Positions 16,360 to 24,926 are shown, counted from the stretch's first letter. The stretch is DNA of 64,000 nt from Pseudomonas sp. PDM05 (GCF_014851685.1 NZ_JACVAC010000015.1:48524-112523), one strand, 5' to 3'. Made by a program: numbers and translations. The notes: a model not told the origin generated them from the sequence alone.

Positions 16360-17124
16360 ATGCCCGCCCCTGCCCTTTCCGGCCCGCAATACCTGCGTGA
16401 AGGCCTCAAACTGGTCTTGAGCCCTGGCCTGCGCCTGTTTGTGCTGCTGCCACTGGCGATCAACCTGGTGTTGTTCGTCGGCTTGATCTATTTCGCCGGC
16501 CATCAGTTCAGCCTGTGGGTCGACCACCTGATGCCGACGCTGCCGAACTGGCTGAGCTTTCTCAACTACTTGCTATGGCCGCTGTTTGTGGTGCTGGTGG
16601 TGCTGATGGTGTTTTTCACCTTCACCATGCTGGCCAATATCATCGCCGCGCCGTTCAACGGTTTTCTTTCGGAGAAAGTCGAAGTGGTGGTGCGTGGCAC
16701 CGATGATTTCCCGGCGTTCAGTTGGGGTGAGTTGATCGCCATGGTGCCGCGCACACTGGCCCGGGAAATGCGCAAGCTGGGGTACTTCCTGCCACGGGCC
16801 ATCGGCTTGTTTATCCTGTCGTTCATTCCGGTGGTCAACCTGATCGCCGCGCCGTTGTGGCTGCTGTTCGGGGTGTGGATGATGGCGATCCAGTACATCG
16901 ACTACCCGGCCGACAACCACAAGCTGGGCTGGAACGAGATGCTCGCCTGGCTGCGCCAGAAACGCTGGCAGAGCATGAGCTTCGGCGGCATCGTTTACCT
17001 GGTGTTGCTGGTGCCGGTGGTCAACCTGTTGATGATGCCGGCGGCAGTGGCCGGGGCGACCTTGTTCTGGGTGCGTGAGCAGGGCGCCGAAGCGATGGCG
17101 CGGCAGAACGTGACCACGTCATAA
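16360..17124 (+). CDS. cysZ: Sulfate transporter CysZ
   Basis: A 254-residue inner-membrane protein; start MPAPALSGPQ at 16360 has CGGAG upstream, whereas the open frame to 16249 lacks one. CysZ hallmarks: YLREGLKLVLSPGLR near the N-terminus, four long hydrophobic segments, NIIAAPFNGFLSEKVE and IQYIDYPADNHKLGW. It mediates sulfate uptake for cysteine synthesis. The neighbourhood trxB-cysZ-glycosyltransferase matches what I recall from P. aeruginosa. Confidence 0.93.
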   Translation: MPAPALSGPQYLREGLKLVLSPGLRLFVLLPLAINLVLFVGLIYFAGHQFSLWVDHLMPTLPNWLSFLNYLLWPLFVVLVVLMVFFTFTMLANIIAAPFNGFLSEKVEVVVRGTDDFPAFSWGELIAMVPRTLAREMRKLGYFLPRAIGLFILSFIPVVNLIAAPLWLLFGVWMMAIQYIDYPADNHKLGWNEMLAWLRQKRWQSMSFGGIVYLVLLVPVVNLLMMPAAVAGATLFWVREQGAEAMARQNVTTS

Positions 17125-17153
17125 ATCCATCATCCCAATGACACAATGACGAC

Positions 17154-17180
17154 ATGGCCCACAGTGACACTGTGGGCCAT
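17154..17180. promoter_or_regulatory. 27-bp perfect palindrome over a start codon
   Basis: ATGGCCCACAGTG (17154-17166), one central A, then its exact complement CACTGTGGGCCAT (17168-17180). The right arm contains the ATG (17179) that is the likely start of the glycosyltransferase gene. It could be an operator or an mRNA hairpin that hides the start codon. Confidence 0.7.
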
Positions 17181-18357
17181 GACGACAGCCTCGCTTCACA
17201 TCACTCTGATCACCGAAACCTTCCCGCCCGAAATCAACGGGGTGGCCAATACCCTTGGCCGCCTGTGCGAAGGTCTGCGCGCGCGCGGCCATCAGGTCGA
17301 ACTGGTGCGTCCACGCCAGAACGCTGACCAGAGCCGTCCCAGCGACGACGAATTGCTGCTGTGCCGTGGCTGGCCGCTGCCGGGCTACCCGGGCCTGCAA
17401 TGGGGCCAGTCGTCGATGCACAAATTGCTGCGCCGCTGGACCCGCCAGCGTCCGGATGTGCTGTACATCGCCACCGAGGGCCCGCTGGGCTTATCCGCGC
17501 TGCGGGCTGCCCGGCGCCTGGGGATCAGCGTGGTCAGCGGCTTTCACACCAACTTCCAGCAGTACTCGAACCAATATGGGTTAAGCATGCTGAGCCGGGT
17601 AGTCACCCATTATCTGCGCTGGTTCCATAACCGCTCGACCTTGACCCTGGTGCCCAGTGCCAGCCAGCGCCTGGAGTTGGAACGCCGCCACTTCGAGCGG
17701 CTGGGCATGTTGTCGCGGGGCGTCGACAGCCAATTGTTCCATCCGGCCAAGCGCGACAACGTACTGCGTGAGAGCTGGGGCCTGGGCAATGACGACATTG
17801 CAGTTTTGCACGTAGGACGTTTGGCTCAGGAGAAAAACCTGGGTGTACTCAAGCGCTGTTTCGAGGCGCTGCGCAACACATATCCACAGCGCAGGCTGAA
17901 ATTGATCATCGTCGGCGACGGGCCGCAACGCTCACTGCTGGAACATGACCTGCCCGACGCCGTGTTCTGCGGCACGCAACGCGGCGAAGAACTGGCACGG
18001 CATTACGCGTCGGGCGATCTGTTCCTGTTTCCCAGCCTCACCGAAACCTTCGGCAACGTGGTGCTGGAAGCCATGGCTTCCGGGTTGGGCGTGGTGGCGT
18101 ATGACCAGGCGGCTGCGACCCAGCATATCCGCCATGGCTATAACGGCGTACTGGCGATGCCGGGGGATGAGGAGGCGTTTTGCGATGCGGCCTGCTGGCT
18201 GCTTGAAGAGCGCGAGAGTTTGCGCAGGGCGCGCCTGAATGCACGCCAACATGCCAGCCGCCAGGGTTGGCCGGCGATCATCGAGCAGTTCGAGCACCAG
18301 TTACGGGGTGTGTGCAAGGGAGAGTTTGTTGCTCCGCCGTTACCCTCCACCCGCTGA
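17179..18357 (+). CDS. GT4-family glycosyltransferase
   Basis: A 392-residue GT-B glycosyltransferase (start MTTASLHITL at 17179; ATG at 17146 adds 11 residues; neither has a clear ribosome site). N-domain: LITETFPPEINGVANTLGRLCEGLRARGH, the acceptor-side signature of this group. C-domain: HVGRLAQEKNL and the EX7E motif in LTETFGNVVLEAMASG, for nucleotide-sugar binding. Related proteins are alpha-mannosyl/glucosyltransferases acting on membrane lipids (MgtA, DgdA-like), an inference. It is cytoplasmic or peripherally membrane-bound. The 27-bp palindrome covers the start. Confidence 0.88.
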   Translation: MTTASLHITLITETFPPEINGVANTLGRLCEGLRARGHQVELVRPRQNADQSRPSDDELLLCRGWPLPGYPGLQWGQSSMHKLLRRWTRQRPDVLYIATEGPLGLSALRAARRLGISVVSGFHTNFQQYSNQYGLSMLSRVVTHYLRWFHNRSTLTLVPSASQRLELERRHFERLGMLSRGVDSQLFHPAKRDNVLRESWGLGNDDIAVLHVGRLAQEKNLGVLKRCFEALRNTYPQRRLKLIIVGDGPQRSLLEHDLPDAVFCGTQRGEELARHYASGDLFLFPSLTETFGNVVLEAMASGLGVVAYDQAAATQHIRHGYNGVLAMPGDEEAFCDAACWLLEERESLRRARLNARQHASRQGWPAIIEQFEHQLRGVCKGEFVAPPLPSTR

Positions 18358-18480
18358 TCCGGCGACAGTTTCAGTCATCCACTTCACCACCCGGCGCCCA
18401 CAGCCGACGGTTTATGGGGCCGCGATTCGGAATAGGCAATAGGCATTGTCTGAATCCCCGCCACCAAACAGGATATTTCG

Positions 18481-18508
18481 GGAACGTCACTCCGATTATG
18501 GCCACCCA
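18481..18508 (+). promoter_or_regulatory. hrp-box-like element (HrpL-type promoter candidate)
   Basis: GGAACG, 15 nt, then CCACCCA. The HrpL consensus is GGAACC-N15/16-CCACNNA, so only the sixth base of the -35 part differs. It ends 52 bp before the start codon of the proline-rich repeat gene. No type III secretion genes are in the window. Confidence 0.45.
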
Positions 18509-18560
18509 TGACGCACCTGCCTGGTGAAGGTGGGCACCCCATAATCTGAAAGAGTTTTTT

Positions 18561-19148
18561 ATGTCGACACACATCAACGGAGCAGCGGCTCACGGTAATT
18601 GGCACTTCAGCGCTCCGGCGGCTACGGGCAATCCCTCGCAAAGGCCCGAGACCCACCTTCAGCAACCGTGGTATCGCCCGCGCCCACCCCGGCCGGATAA
18701 CCAACACACCCAGCCGGGCTGGAACCCACCACACCGGCCACAGCCGGATCAGCCATACACCCGGCCAGGCTGGAACCCTCCGTACCAGCCACAGCCCGAC
18801 CACCAGTACACCCGGCCAGGCTGGAACCCTCCGCACCAGCCACAGCCCGACTACCAGTACACCCGGCCAGGCTGGAACCCTCCGTACCAGCCACAGCCCG
18901 ACCACCAGTACACCCGGCCAGGCTGGAACCCTCCGCCCCCGCCACAGCCCGACTATCAGTACACCCGACCAGGCTGGAACCCACCGTACCGGCCACAGCC
19001 GGATCGCGACTACTCACAACCCGACTGGGACTACCGGCAAACCTCGTCAAGGCCTACACCGAGGCAGCCCGACCACGATGACGGTTACCGGACGCCCTAT
19101 GCAGGGCGACGGCCGGTACAACCACACCATCGCTTGAGCAACCGCTGA
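18561..19148 (+). CDS. Proline-rich tandem-repeat protein of unknown function
   Basis: A 195-residue hydrophilic protein without signal peptide or membrane helix. Residues 53-154 are six repeats of 17 residues (core GWNPPYQPQPDHQYTRP), very rich in Pro, Gln, Tyr and Trp. The N-terminal 25 residues are Ser/Ala/Asn/His-rich with no acidic residue, as in type III secretion signals, and the C-terminal tail is Arg/His/Asp-rich. The upstream hrp-box-like element supports regulated expression with a secretion system, but a surface or stress protein with adhesive repeats is equally possible. I do not recognise a family. The ribosome site is weak (GAAAGAG before a T-run). Confidence 0.65.
   Translation: MSTHINGAAAHGNWHFSAPAATGNPSQRPETHLQQPWYRPRPPRPDNQHTQPGWNPPHRPQPDQPYTRPGWNPPYQPQPDHQYTRPGWNPPHQPQPDYQYTRPGWNPPYQPQPDHQYTRPGWNPPPPPQPDYQYTRPGWNPPYRPQPDRDYSQPDWDYRQTSSRPTPRQPDHDDGYRTPYAGRRPVQPHHRLSNR
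18717..19022 (+). repeat. 51-bp coding tandem repeat (6 copies)
   Basis: Six 51-bp units in frame, encoding G-W-N-P-P followed by a Pro/Gln/Tyr segment; copies 2-5 are nearly identical at DNA level, which indicates recent slippage or recombination and probable length variation between strains. Confidence 0.9.
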
Positions 19149-19150
19149 AA

Positions 19151-19181
19151 TAAAAGGGCCGGGTATCGACATACCCGGCCC
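19151..19181 (-). terminator. Rho-independent terminator of the OYE gene
   Basis: An 11-bp perfect stem (GGGCCGGGTAT / ATACCCGGCCC) with a 4-nt loop; on the minus strand it is followed by TTTTATTT. Confidence 0.85.
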
Positions 19182-19204
19182 CTCTCCAACGCCGAATGGC
19201 TTGA

Positions 19205-20308
19205 TCAGACCAACGTGGTCAACGCCTCGCGACTGAACGGCAGAATGTCGCCCTCGCGACCTTCGCGCACCTTCACCGCCCAATCCGGGTCCACCAGCAA
19301 CGCACGGCCCACGGCAACCAGGTCGAATTCCTCATTGTTGAGGCGCTCCAGCAGCTTCTCCAGGCTGGCCGGCTGCGCGACCTTGTCGGTGTTGACCATG
19401 AATTGCAGGAACTCGCCGTCCAGGCCAACGCTGCCTACGGTGATGGTCGGCTTGCCGGTGAGCTGGCGCGTCCAACCGGCCAGGTTGAGGTCGGAACCTT
19501 CGAATTCCGGCTCCCAGAAGCGGCGAGTGGAACAGTGGAAAATGTCCACACCAGCGTCAGCCAACGGCTGCAGGAACTCACCCAGCGCCTCGGGGGTTTG
19601 CACCAGTCGGGCGGTGTAGTCCTGCTGTTTCCACTGAGAGAAACGGAAGATGATCGGAAAGTCCGCGCCAACCGCGGCGCGGGTGGCCCGGATCAACTCG
19701 ATGGCAAAACGCGAACGGTTGGCCAGGCTGCCACCATATTCGTCGGTGCGCTGGTTGCTGCCTTCCCAGAAGAACTGGTCGACCAAGTAACCGTGGGCGC
19801 CGTGGATCTCCACGCCGTCCATGCCGATGCGTTGGGCATCCTTGGCGGCTTGGGCAAAGGCATTGATCACGTCTTGGATGTCTTGCCGGGTCATGCCATG
19901 GACAACGACATTGCCGTCCTTGAGTTTTTCCATTGGGCCGTAGGCCGGCACGCTGGCATCCGGCTCGGTGCCGATGCGCCGCACACTGCCCACATGCCAC
20001 AGCTGCGGGACGATCTTGCCGCCCTCGGCATGCACGGCGTCGACCACTTTTTTCCAGCCAGCCAGAGCGGCCTCACCGTAAAAATGCGGGACGTTGGGAT
20101 AGCCGTTGGATGCTGGGTGGCCGACCACCGTGCCTTCGGTGATGATCAGGCCCACACCGGCAGCGGCGCGGCGGCGGTAGTACTCGATGACTTGGGCGTT
20201 GGGTACGCCGCCCGGCGAGAACGAACGGGTCATCGGCGCCATGACTACACGGGTCGACAGTTGCAGAGCACCGAGCTGGAAGGGTTTGAACAAGGCTTGG
20301 ACAGGCAT
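19205..20308 (-). CDS. Old Yellow Enzyme-family NADH:flavin oxidoreductase
   Basis: A 367-residue TIM-barrel flavoprotein. Family features: VMAPMTRSFSPGGVP near the N-terminus, QLWHVGSVRR, the substrate-anion-binding VEIHGAHGYLVDQFFWEGSN (His/His form of the H-x-x-H/N pair), NQRTDEYGGSLANR and VAVGRALLVDPDW. Reduces activated alkenes or nitro compounds with NAD(P)H via FMN. GGAGC precedes the ATG. It stands alone with its own terminator; the physiological substrate is not predictable. Confidence 0.92.
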   Translation of the reverse strand: MPVQALFKPFQLGALQLSTRVVMAPMTRSFSPGGVPNAQVIEYYRRRAAAGVGLIITEGTVVGHPASNGYPNVPHFYGEAALAGWKKVVDAVHAEGGKIVPQLWHVGSVRRIGTEPDASVPAYGPMEKLKDGNVVVHGMTRQDIQDVINAFAQAAKDAQRIGMDGVEIHGAHGYLVDQFFWEGSNQRTDEYGGSLANRSRFAIELIRATRAAVGADFPIIFRFSQWKQQDYTARLVQTPEALGEFLQPLADAGVDIFHCSTRRFWEPEFEGSDLNLAGWTRQLTGKPTITVGSVGLDGEFLQFMVNTDKVAQPASLEKLLERLNNEEFDLVAVGRALLVDPDWAVKVREGREGDILPFSREALTTLV

Positions 20309-20463
20309 GGGGATGCTCCACGTAAGGCGGGTTTATGACGTGGATAATATTGGCCCCACAGAGGCCTGAACAGCACTATTGATCTGAGTGATTAAAGGAT
20401 AAAAGCGAACGGCGACTGACCTGTGGCGAGAGAGCTGGCTCCCCCTCCACAGGCCGGGCCGAG

Positions 20464-20946
20464 TTAATTCAAGGCTTTTTCGATGGCTTGGACGATGGTG
20501 GGATCATCCGGTGCGGTACGCGGAGAGAAGCGTGCAAGCACCCGCCCATCCTTGCCCAGCAGGAATTTCTCGAAGTTCCAGGTTATATCCCCGGGAAACT
20601 CCGCACCCTCGCCCGCCAGCAAGCGGTAGAGCTGGTGACGGTCCGGGCCGTTGACGTCAAGCTTGCCGCCCAGCGGGAAGGTCACGCCATAGTTCAGGCT
20701 GCAGAACTCGCGGATTTCCTCTTCGCTGCCCGGCTCCTGGCCTGCAAACTGATTGCAGGGCAAGCCCAACACGACAAACCCCTGGCCCTTGTATTGCTGG
20801 TAGAGGTTTTCCAGAGCCGCATATTGCGGGGTCAAGCCACACTTGGAGGCCACATTGACCACCAGCACCACTTGCCCCTTGAAGGGTGCCAGTGGCAGCT
20901 CTTGTCCGTCCAAAGCTTTGAGTTTCAGATCGTGGAAAGCACTCAT
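20464..20946 (-). CDS. Glutathione peroxidase-family protein
   Basis: A 160-residue protein; the start MSAFHDLKLK at 20946 is preceded by GGAG. The catalytic tetrad is visible: Cys in NVASKCGLTPQY, Gln in LPCNQFAGQEPG and Trp/Asn in ITWNFEKF. It is the Cys-containing, thioredoxin- or glutathione-using peroxidase type (BtuE/Gpx) that reduces organic and hydrogen peroxides. Cytoplasmic. Just downstream of creA on the same strand (gap about 100 bp). Confidence 0.93.
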   Translation of the reverse strand: MSAFHDLKLKALDGQELPLAPFKGQVVLVVNVASKCGLTPQYAALENLYQQYKGQGFVVLGLPCNQFAGQEPGSEEEIREFCSLNYGVTFPLGGKLDVNGPDRHQLYRLLAGEGAEFPGDITWNFEKFLLGKDGRVLARFSPRTAPDDPTIVQAIEKALN

Positions 20947-21047
20947 GACGAACTCCAGATATCCCATGTTCTTAGCAAAGCGGCTCGTCGAGATTACAAC
21001 CCGCAAGCCTGCAATCATAGACGCCGATGACAAAACCCGCCTGCGGA

Positions 21048-21512
21048 TTACTGAGCGGTAGGCCACGGCAGGATCGGAATCGCCGTCACGGCGTTCTGCG
21101 GGCTGCCTTCGATCAGGCGGTCGCTGTACACCAGGTAAACCAGGGTGTTGCGCTTCTTGTCGAGGAAGCGCACCACCTGCATGGTCTTGAACACCAGCGA
21201 CGTACGCTCCTTGAATACTTCGTCGCCATCCTTGAGCTCGCCCTTGAAGCGGATCGGCCCCACCTGACGGCAGGCGATCGAGGCTTCGGCACGGTCTTCG
21301 GCCAGGCCCAGGCCGCCTTTGACGCCGCCGGTCTTGGCGCGCGACAGGTAGCACGTCACACCGTCGACCTTGGGGTCATCGAAGGCTTCGACGACGATCC
21401 GGTCGTTGGGGCCGACAAACTTGAATACCGTCGACACCTGGCCAACTTCTTCGGCAGACGCCAACAGTGGCATGGCCAATAGCAGGCCGAGCAATCCCTT
21501 CATTACGCGCAT
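21048..21512 (-). CDS. creA: CreA-family periplasmic protein
   Basis: A 154-residue protein with a signal peptide ending at LLASA|EEVGQVS. CreA features: VGQVSTVFKFVGPNDRIVVEAFDDPKVDGVTCYLSRA and the C-terminal region around LVYSDRLIEGSPQNAVTAIP. Function unknown; exported. It begins 16 bp after proB, as in the P. aeruginosa proB-creA arrangement. Confidence 0.92.
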   Translation of the reverse strand: MRVMKGLLGLLLAMPLLASAEEVGQVSTVFKFVGPNDRIVVEAFDDPKVDGVTCYLSRAKTGGVKGGLGLAEDRAEASIACRQVGPIRFKGELKDGDEVFKERTSLVFKTMQVVRFLDKKRNTLVYLVYSDRLIEGSPQNAVTAIPILPWPTAQ

Positions 21513-21528
21513 CGAATACTCCCTTTGT

Positions 21529-22647
21529 TTAAACCAGGATCAGGTTGTCGCGGTGCACCAGTTCCGGCTCCGCCATATAACCCAACAGGCCCACAATCGC
21601 GTCAGACGACTGCCCAATGATTTTCTGCGCTTCCAGGGCGCTGTAGTTGGCCAGGCCGCGGGCGATTTCACGACCGTCCGGGGCCACACACACCACCATC
21701 TCGCCACGGCGGAAGCTGCCCTGCACCAGCTTGACGCCGACCGGCAGCAAGCTTTTGTTGCCTTGGGACAGCGCAGATACAGCGCCATCGTCCAGCACCA
21801 GGGTGCCACGGGTTTGCAGATGACCGGCCAACCATTGTTTGCGCGCCGCGAGCATACCCCGCTCAGGCGACAGCAGCGTGCCGATCCGCTCGCCAGCCTT
21901 GAGGCGGTCGAGCACACGCTCGATGCGCCCGCCGACGATGATGGTGTGGGCACCGGAACGCGCAGCCAGGCGTGCAGCGCGCAGCTTGGTCTGCATGCCG
22001 CCACGGCCCAGGGCACCGCCGACGCTGCCGGCCACGGCGTCCAGCGCAGGGTCATCGGCGCGGGCTTCGTAGATCAGTTGCGCATCGGGGTTGTTGCGCG
22101 GGTCGGCGTCAAACATGCCGTCGCGGTCGGTGAGGATCACCAGCAGGTCGGCTTCCACCAGGTTGGCTACCAGGGCGGCCAGGGTGTCGTTGTCGCCGAA
22201 ACGGATTTCGTCGGTAACCACGGTGTCGTTTTCGTTGATCACCGGGATGACTTTCAGCTCTACCAGCGCACGCAGGGTGCTGCGGGCGTTGAGGTAGCGC
22301 TTGCGGTCGGACAGGTCGTCGTGGGTCAGCAGGATCTGCGCCGTGTGGCGGCCGTGCTCGGCGAAGCTGGATTCCCAGGCTTGTACCAGGCCCATCTGGC
22401 CGATGGCGGCGGCGGCTTGCAGTTCGTGCATCGCGCTGGGTCGCGCGGTCCAGCCGAGGCGGCTCATCCCGGCGGCAACCGCCCCGGACGACACCAGCAC
22501 CAACTCAACGCCAGCCTCATGCAAGGCCACCATTTGCTCGACCCAGACGCTCATGGCTGCACGATCGAGCCCCTTGCCATCCGCCGTCAGCAGCGCACTT
22601 CCGATCTTTACGACCCAGCGCTGCGCACCTGTCACTTTGCTCCGCAT
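21529..22647 (-). CDS. proB: Glutamate 5-kinase
   Basis: A 372-residue enzyme (starts at 22650 and 22656 are also in frame; MRSKVTGAQRW is the usual start in this genus). The amino-acid-kinase domain shows VVKIGSALLT, VSSGAVAAGMSRLG, NENDTVVTDEIRFGDND and GTGGM-like GALGRGGMQTKL; the C-terminal PUA domain begins near residue 275. It phosphorylates glutamate in the first step of proline synthesis and is feedback-inhibited by proline. It follows obgE, with a terminator-like hairpin in the 123-bp gap. Confidence 0.96.
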   Translation of the reverse strand: MRSKVTGAQRWVVKIGSALLTADGKGLDRAAMSVWVEQMVALHEAGVELVLVSSGAVAAGMSRLGWTARPSAMHELQAAAAIGQMGLVQAWESSFAEHGRHTAQILLTHDDLSDRKRYLNARSTLRALVELKVIPVINENDTVVTDEIRFGDNDTLAALVANLVEADLLVILTDRDGMFDADPRNNPDAQLIYEARADDPALDAVAGSVGGALGRGGMQTKLRAARLAARSGAHTIIVGGRIERVLDRLKAGERIGTLLSPERGMLAARKQWLAGHLQTRGTLVLDDGAVSALSQGNKSLLPVGVKLVQGSFRRGEMVVCVAPDGREIARGLANYSALEAQKIIGQSSDAIVGLLGYMAEPELVHRDNLILV

Positions 22648-22724
22648 CATCTTCAACCTTAGATAGAGGGCTGCGCGACCCAGCGCAACCCATAACGTTA
22701 TTCGTGACTACGTATACCCAGATA

Positions 22725-22750
22725 CCAAAACGCCGCTCAATTGAGCGGCG
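22725..22750 (-). terminator. Terminator-like hairpin after obgE
   Basis: A perfect palindromic stem CGCCGCTCAA / TTGAGCGGCG followed on the minus strand by TTTTGG. The T-run is short, so partial read-through into proB is possible. Confidence 0.65.
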
Positions 22751-22770
22751 CTTAAGTTTACTGCAACGAA

Positions 22771-23994
22771 TCAGTCGCGCACGTAAATGATTTCAGGACC
22801 GTCTTCATCATCCACGTCTTCTTCGTCCCAATCGTCGTCACCGATGTCATGGACCGACTTCACGCCGCTGCGGCGCAGGGCACGCTGGTCGTCCAGCGCC
22901 TGCAACTGGGCACGGGCTTCGTCTTCGATCTGCTGGTCGAGTTCAGCCAGTTCGGCCTTGAACACCGGGTCGGCCGCCAGGCGGTCGGCGCGGTCTTCGA
23001 GGTAGCGCATGATGTCGCGGGTCAGGCGCTCGGTGCCTTCTTTGGCGATGGCCGAGATCACGTAGACCGGGCCTTCCCACTCCAGGCGGTCGACGATTTC
23101 CTTGACGCGCTCTTCGTGCTCTTCTTCGAGGATCTGGTCGCACTTGTTCAGGACCAACCAGCGATCACGCTCGGCCAGGGCCGGGCTGAACTTGGTCAGT
23201 TCGCTGACGATCACTTCAGCGGCGTCCGCTGCGCTGGTTTCATCCAACGGCGCCATGTCCACGAGGTGCAGCAGCAAACGGGTGCGGGACAAGTGCTTGA
23301 GGAAGCGAATGCCCAGGCCGGCGCCGTCGGAAGCGCCTTCGATCAGGCCGGGAATGTCGGCGATCACGAAGCTTTTCCAGCGGTCGACACTGACCACGCC
23401 CAGGTTTGGCACCAGGGTGGTGAACGGGTAGTCGGCGACTTTCGGCTTGGCGGCCGAGACCGAGCGGATGAAGGTACTTTTACCCGCGTTCGGCAGGCCC
23501 AACAGGCCTACGTCGGCCAGTACTTTCATTTCCAGCTTGAGGTCACGCTGCTCGCCCGGCTTGCCTGGCGTGGTCTGGCGTGGCGCACGGTTGGTACTGG
23601 ACTTGAATCGGGTGTTACCCAGACCGTGCCAGCCGCCCTGCACAACCATCAGCTTCTGGCCGGCCTTGGTCAGGTCGCCGATCACTTCCTGGGTAGCGGA
23701 GTCGATAATCGTGGTGCCGACGGGTACGCGCAGCACCAGGTCTTCGCCTTTTTTACCGGTGCAGTCGGTGCTGCCGCCGTTGGAGCCACGCTCGGCATCG
23801 AAGTGCCGGGTGTAACGGTAGTCGACCAGGGTGTTGAGGTTTTCGTCGGCCATCATGTAGATGGAACCGCCGTCACCGCCGTCACCGCCGTTTGGGCCAC
23901 CGTTTTCGATGAATTTTTCGCGACGGAAACTCATGCAACCGTTACCGCCGTCGCCTGCTTTTACTCGGATGGAAACTTCATCAACGAACTTCAT
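22771..23994 (-). CDS. obgE: Obg GTPase
   Basis: A 407-residue GTPase. The Obg domain (residues 1-158) starts with MKFVDEVSIRVKAGDGGNGCMSFRREKF; G-domain motifs are GLPNAGKST (G1), DYPFTT (G2), DIPGLIEGA (G3) and NKCD (G4). The C-terminal tail is very acidic, as in proteobacterial Obg. Involved in 50S assembly, the stringent response and chromosome partitioning. It follows rplU-rpmA in the conserved order, but an attenuator/terminator hairpin lies between rpmA and obgE. Confidence 0.96.
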   Translation of the reverse strand: MKFVDEVSIRVKAGDGGNGCMSFRREKFIENGGPNGGDGGDGGSIYMMADENLNTLVDYRYTRHFDAERGSNGGSTDCTGKKGEDLVLRVPVGTTIIDSATQEVIGDLTKAGQKLMVVQGGWHGLGNTRFKSSTNRAPRQTTPGKPGEQRDLKLEMKVLADVGLLGLPNAGKSTFIRSVSAAKPKVADYPFTTLVPNLGVVSVDRWKSFVIADIPGLIEGASDGAGLGIRFLKHLSRTRLLLHLVDMAPLDETSAADAAEVIVSELTKFSPALAERDRWLVLNKCDQILEEEHEERVKEIVDRLEWEGPVYVISAIAKEGTERLTRDIMRYLEDRADRLAADPVFKAELAELDQQIEDEARAQLQALDDQRALRRSGVKSVHDIGDDDWDEEDVDDEDGPEIIYVRD

Positions 23995-24144
23995 AACAAA
24001 ACGCCTCTCGCCGCATGGACGAGCTTAAGAAACCAAGACATAAGACTCTTGCAAAAATGAGCGCAGCGACCTCAAGCAACGACCGCATATCCTGCTGCTA
24101 TCGCCCATTACAAACAGCTTTGCAAGAGACTCACTCCACAAACG

Positions 24145-24173
24145 AAAAAGCCCCGTCGCAAGACAGGGCTTTT
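24145..24173 (-). terminator. Terminator after rpmA
   Basis: Stem AGCCCTGT / ACGGGGCT (one G-T pair) with a 6-nt loop, followed on the minus strand by TTTTT. It lies 16 bp past the rpmA stop and separates the ribosomal genes from obgE. Confidence 0.75.
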
Positions 24174-24188
24174 CCAGCGATCTCGCAA

Positions 24189-24446
24189 TTAAGCTGCGAC
24201 AACGCTCACGTAACGGCGGTTGAACGCGCCTTTTACTTCAAACTTGATCACGCCTTCGATTTTCGCGAAGAGGGTGTGATCTTTACCCATGCCTACACCG
24301 TAACCGGCGTGGAATTGGGTGCCGCGCTGACGCACGATGATGTTGCCCGGAATGATTTTCTGGCCGCCATACATCTTCACGCCAAGGCGTTTGGCTTCTG
24401 AGTCGCGACCGTTACGGGTACTACCACCAGCTTTTTTGTGTGCCAT
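24189..24446 (-). CDS. rpmA: 50S ribosomal protein L27
   Basis: An 85-residue full-length L27, beginning MAHKKAGGSTRNGRDSEAKR, the conserved N-terminal tail that reaches the peptidyl-transferase centre, and containing GTQFHAGYGVGMGKDHTLFA. Follows rplU by 34 bp. Confidence 0.98.
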   Translation of the reverse strand: MAHKKAGGSTRNGRDSEAKRLGVKMYGGQKIIPGNIIVRQRGTQFHAGYGVGMGKDHTLFAKIEGVIKFEVKGAFNRRYVSVVAA

Positions 24447-24480
24447 GAGTCAATTCTCCTAGTGAGGAATTAGGCTGAAA

Positions 24481-24795
24481 TTAAGCCTGAATACCGGTGA
24501 TTTTGATCTCGGTGTACCACTGGCGGTGGCCCATACGCTTCATGTGGTGCTTACGACGACGGAACTTGATGATGCGGACTTTATCGTGACGACCTTGGGA
24601 GATCACTTCAGCCACAACGGTAGCGCCAGCAACAACTGGAGCGCCGATGTTCACGTCATCGCCATTGGCGACCAACAGAACGCGATCAAAGGTAACGGAT
24701 TCGCCGGTAGCGACTTCCAGTTTTTCGATCTTCAGGTATTCACCTGGGGCGACTTTGTATTGCTTGCCACCAGTAACAATTACTGCGTACGACAT
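24481..24795 (-). CDS. rplU: 50S ribosomal protein L21
   Basis: A 104-residue L21 (start MSYAVIVTGGKQYKV at 24795; the longer open frame to 24885 is leader sequence). RRKHHMKRMGHRQWYTEIKI is the C-terminal rRNA-binding motif. First gene of the rplU-rpmA unit; a strong sigma-70 promoter lies about 130 bp upstream. Confidence 0.98.
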   Translation of the reverse strand: MSYAVIVTGGKQYKVAPGEYLKIEKLEVATGESVTFDRVLLVANGDDVNIGAPVVAGATVVAEVISQGRHDKVRIIKFRRRKHHMKRMGHRQWYTEIKITGIQA

Positions 24796-24926
24796 GGTAT
24801 TTCTCCGATAATCCTGCTCACCCAGCTCTTTATAAGAAGAGGTATTGGCTGGCATGGCTGCATGGGATGGACGTCCCGAATGCAATTGCGTAAGGCAGGT
24901 GCTGCCCAGGAAGTTCAGGGTGCGCG

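Noticed and set aside
18384..18905. Repeat-containing minus-strand open frame opposite the proline-rich gene
   Set aside because: It merely mirrors the 51-bp repeat; the plus-strand frame has a promoter-like element and start, and a plausible N-terminus.
20401..20460. REP-like fragment (TGTGGCGAGAGAGCTGGCTCC) before the glutathione peroxidase stop
   Set aside because: Only one weak arm of a different repeat class is present; not enough to call a REPIN. A similar remnant lies near 40926-40955.
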